Shown: positions 43,202 through 43,322 of the stretch, one piece after another
How positions within the stretch are numbered: the stretch's first letter is position 1
Layout of the letters: the number at the start of each line of letters is the position of its first letter
From: Perkinsus olseni
Lineage: Eukaryota; Perkinsozoa; Perkinsida
DNA: 43,322 nt
Assembly: GCA_013115125.1 (NCBI GenBank)
Contig: JABANN010000281.1
Coordinates: 1 to 43,322 of the forward strand
Reading direction: 5' to 3'
The notes under the pieces: model-generated
What the model saw: only the letters and a program-made list of their open reading frames with translations
Database searches by the model: none
What the model was told of the DNA's origin: nothing
Position numbers and translations under genes: made by a program

Positions 43202-43322
43202 GAATTCAATTCAATTCAAACTTTATTGCCCGGGCGTTACAAGCTCAAGGCTTATCGCCCATCACACGGCCCGCGCAAGCGGATCCCGATATGGTTAGAC
43301 CCAACCATAGAGCCTTAAAACA
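43202..43322 (-). mobile_element. 3' end of a non-LTR retrotransposon (LINE), cut by the window edge
   Basis: Read on the minus strand the sequence ends with CCCGGGCAATAAAGTTTGAA, then TTGAATTGAATTC. An AATAAA signal followed by a short (TTGAA)n tail is typical of the 3' terminus of several LINE families. The body would lie beyond the right edge. The family cannot be assigned from 120 bases and no target duplication can be checked. Confidence 0.55.

Overview
This is nuclear DNA of a eukaryote. Multi-exon genes lie on both strands, and most introns are very short GT-AG introns of about 41-62 nt, with a few of 74-192 nt and one of about 1 kb. The proteins are eukaryotic in type: a TRAPP subunit, PARN, an EDC4/Ge-1-like protein, a twin-CX9C mitochondrial protein, a ribosomal-oxygenase-like JmjC protein and EF-hand proteins. 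Compact introns, an AG acceptor a few bases upstream of many start codons (which would suit spliced-leader trans-splicing) and a bacterial-type ATP sulfurylase/APS kinase fusion make me suspect a unicellular alveolate, perhaps Perkinsus-like. That identification is inference. All exon models were read by eye from frame, splice sites and family motifs. Where I give all exons, their phases add up.

Layout. Bases 1-5800: a (GTA)n tract, the end of a minus-strand EF-hand gene, scattered minus-strand exons of a probable membrane protein, and AT-rich palindromes. 5866-7164: an intronless amino-acid transporter. About 8390-9870: exons of an unidentified minus-strand gene. About 10114-16515: an EDC4-like gene with a hAT-type MITE in an intron. 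17093-19087: a protein with two RWD domains and a RING-like cysteine domain. 19370-21366: ATP sulfurylase-APS kinase. 21648-22883: an intronless unknown gene (minus). 23186-23549: a small one-TM protein. 23758-25954: a JmjC oxygenase. 26340-29263: PARN. 29443-32084: an AP endonuclease whose first intron holds an 823-bp foldback element. 32430-33458: a probable GPI-anchored surface protein (minus). 35293-36801: an unidentified gene (minus). 37455-38147: TRAPPC6/Trs33 (minus). 38518-39118: an EF-hand protein (minus). 39366-40145: a minisatellite with an assembly gap. 40505-41251: a CHCHD2/10-like protein (minus). 41595-42725: a mitochondrial-carrier-like protein (minus). 43202-43322: the 3' end of a LINE (minus).

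The genes do not form one pathway. They are housekeeping functions: mRNA decay (PARN and EDC4, about 10 kb apart), base-excision repair, sulfate activation, vesicle tethering, mitochondrial proteins and transport. Both clear terminal-inverted-repeat elements sit inside introns of otherwise intact genes.
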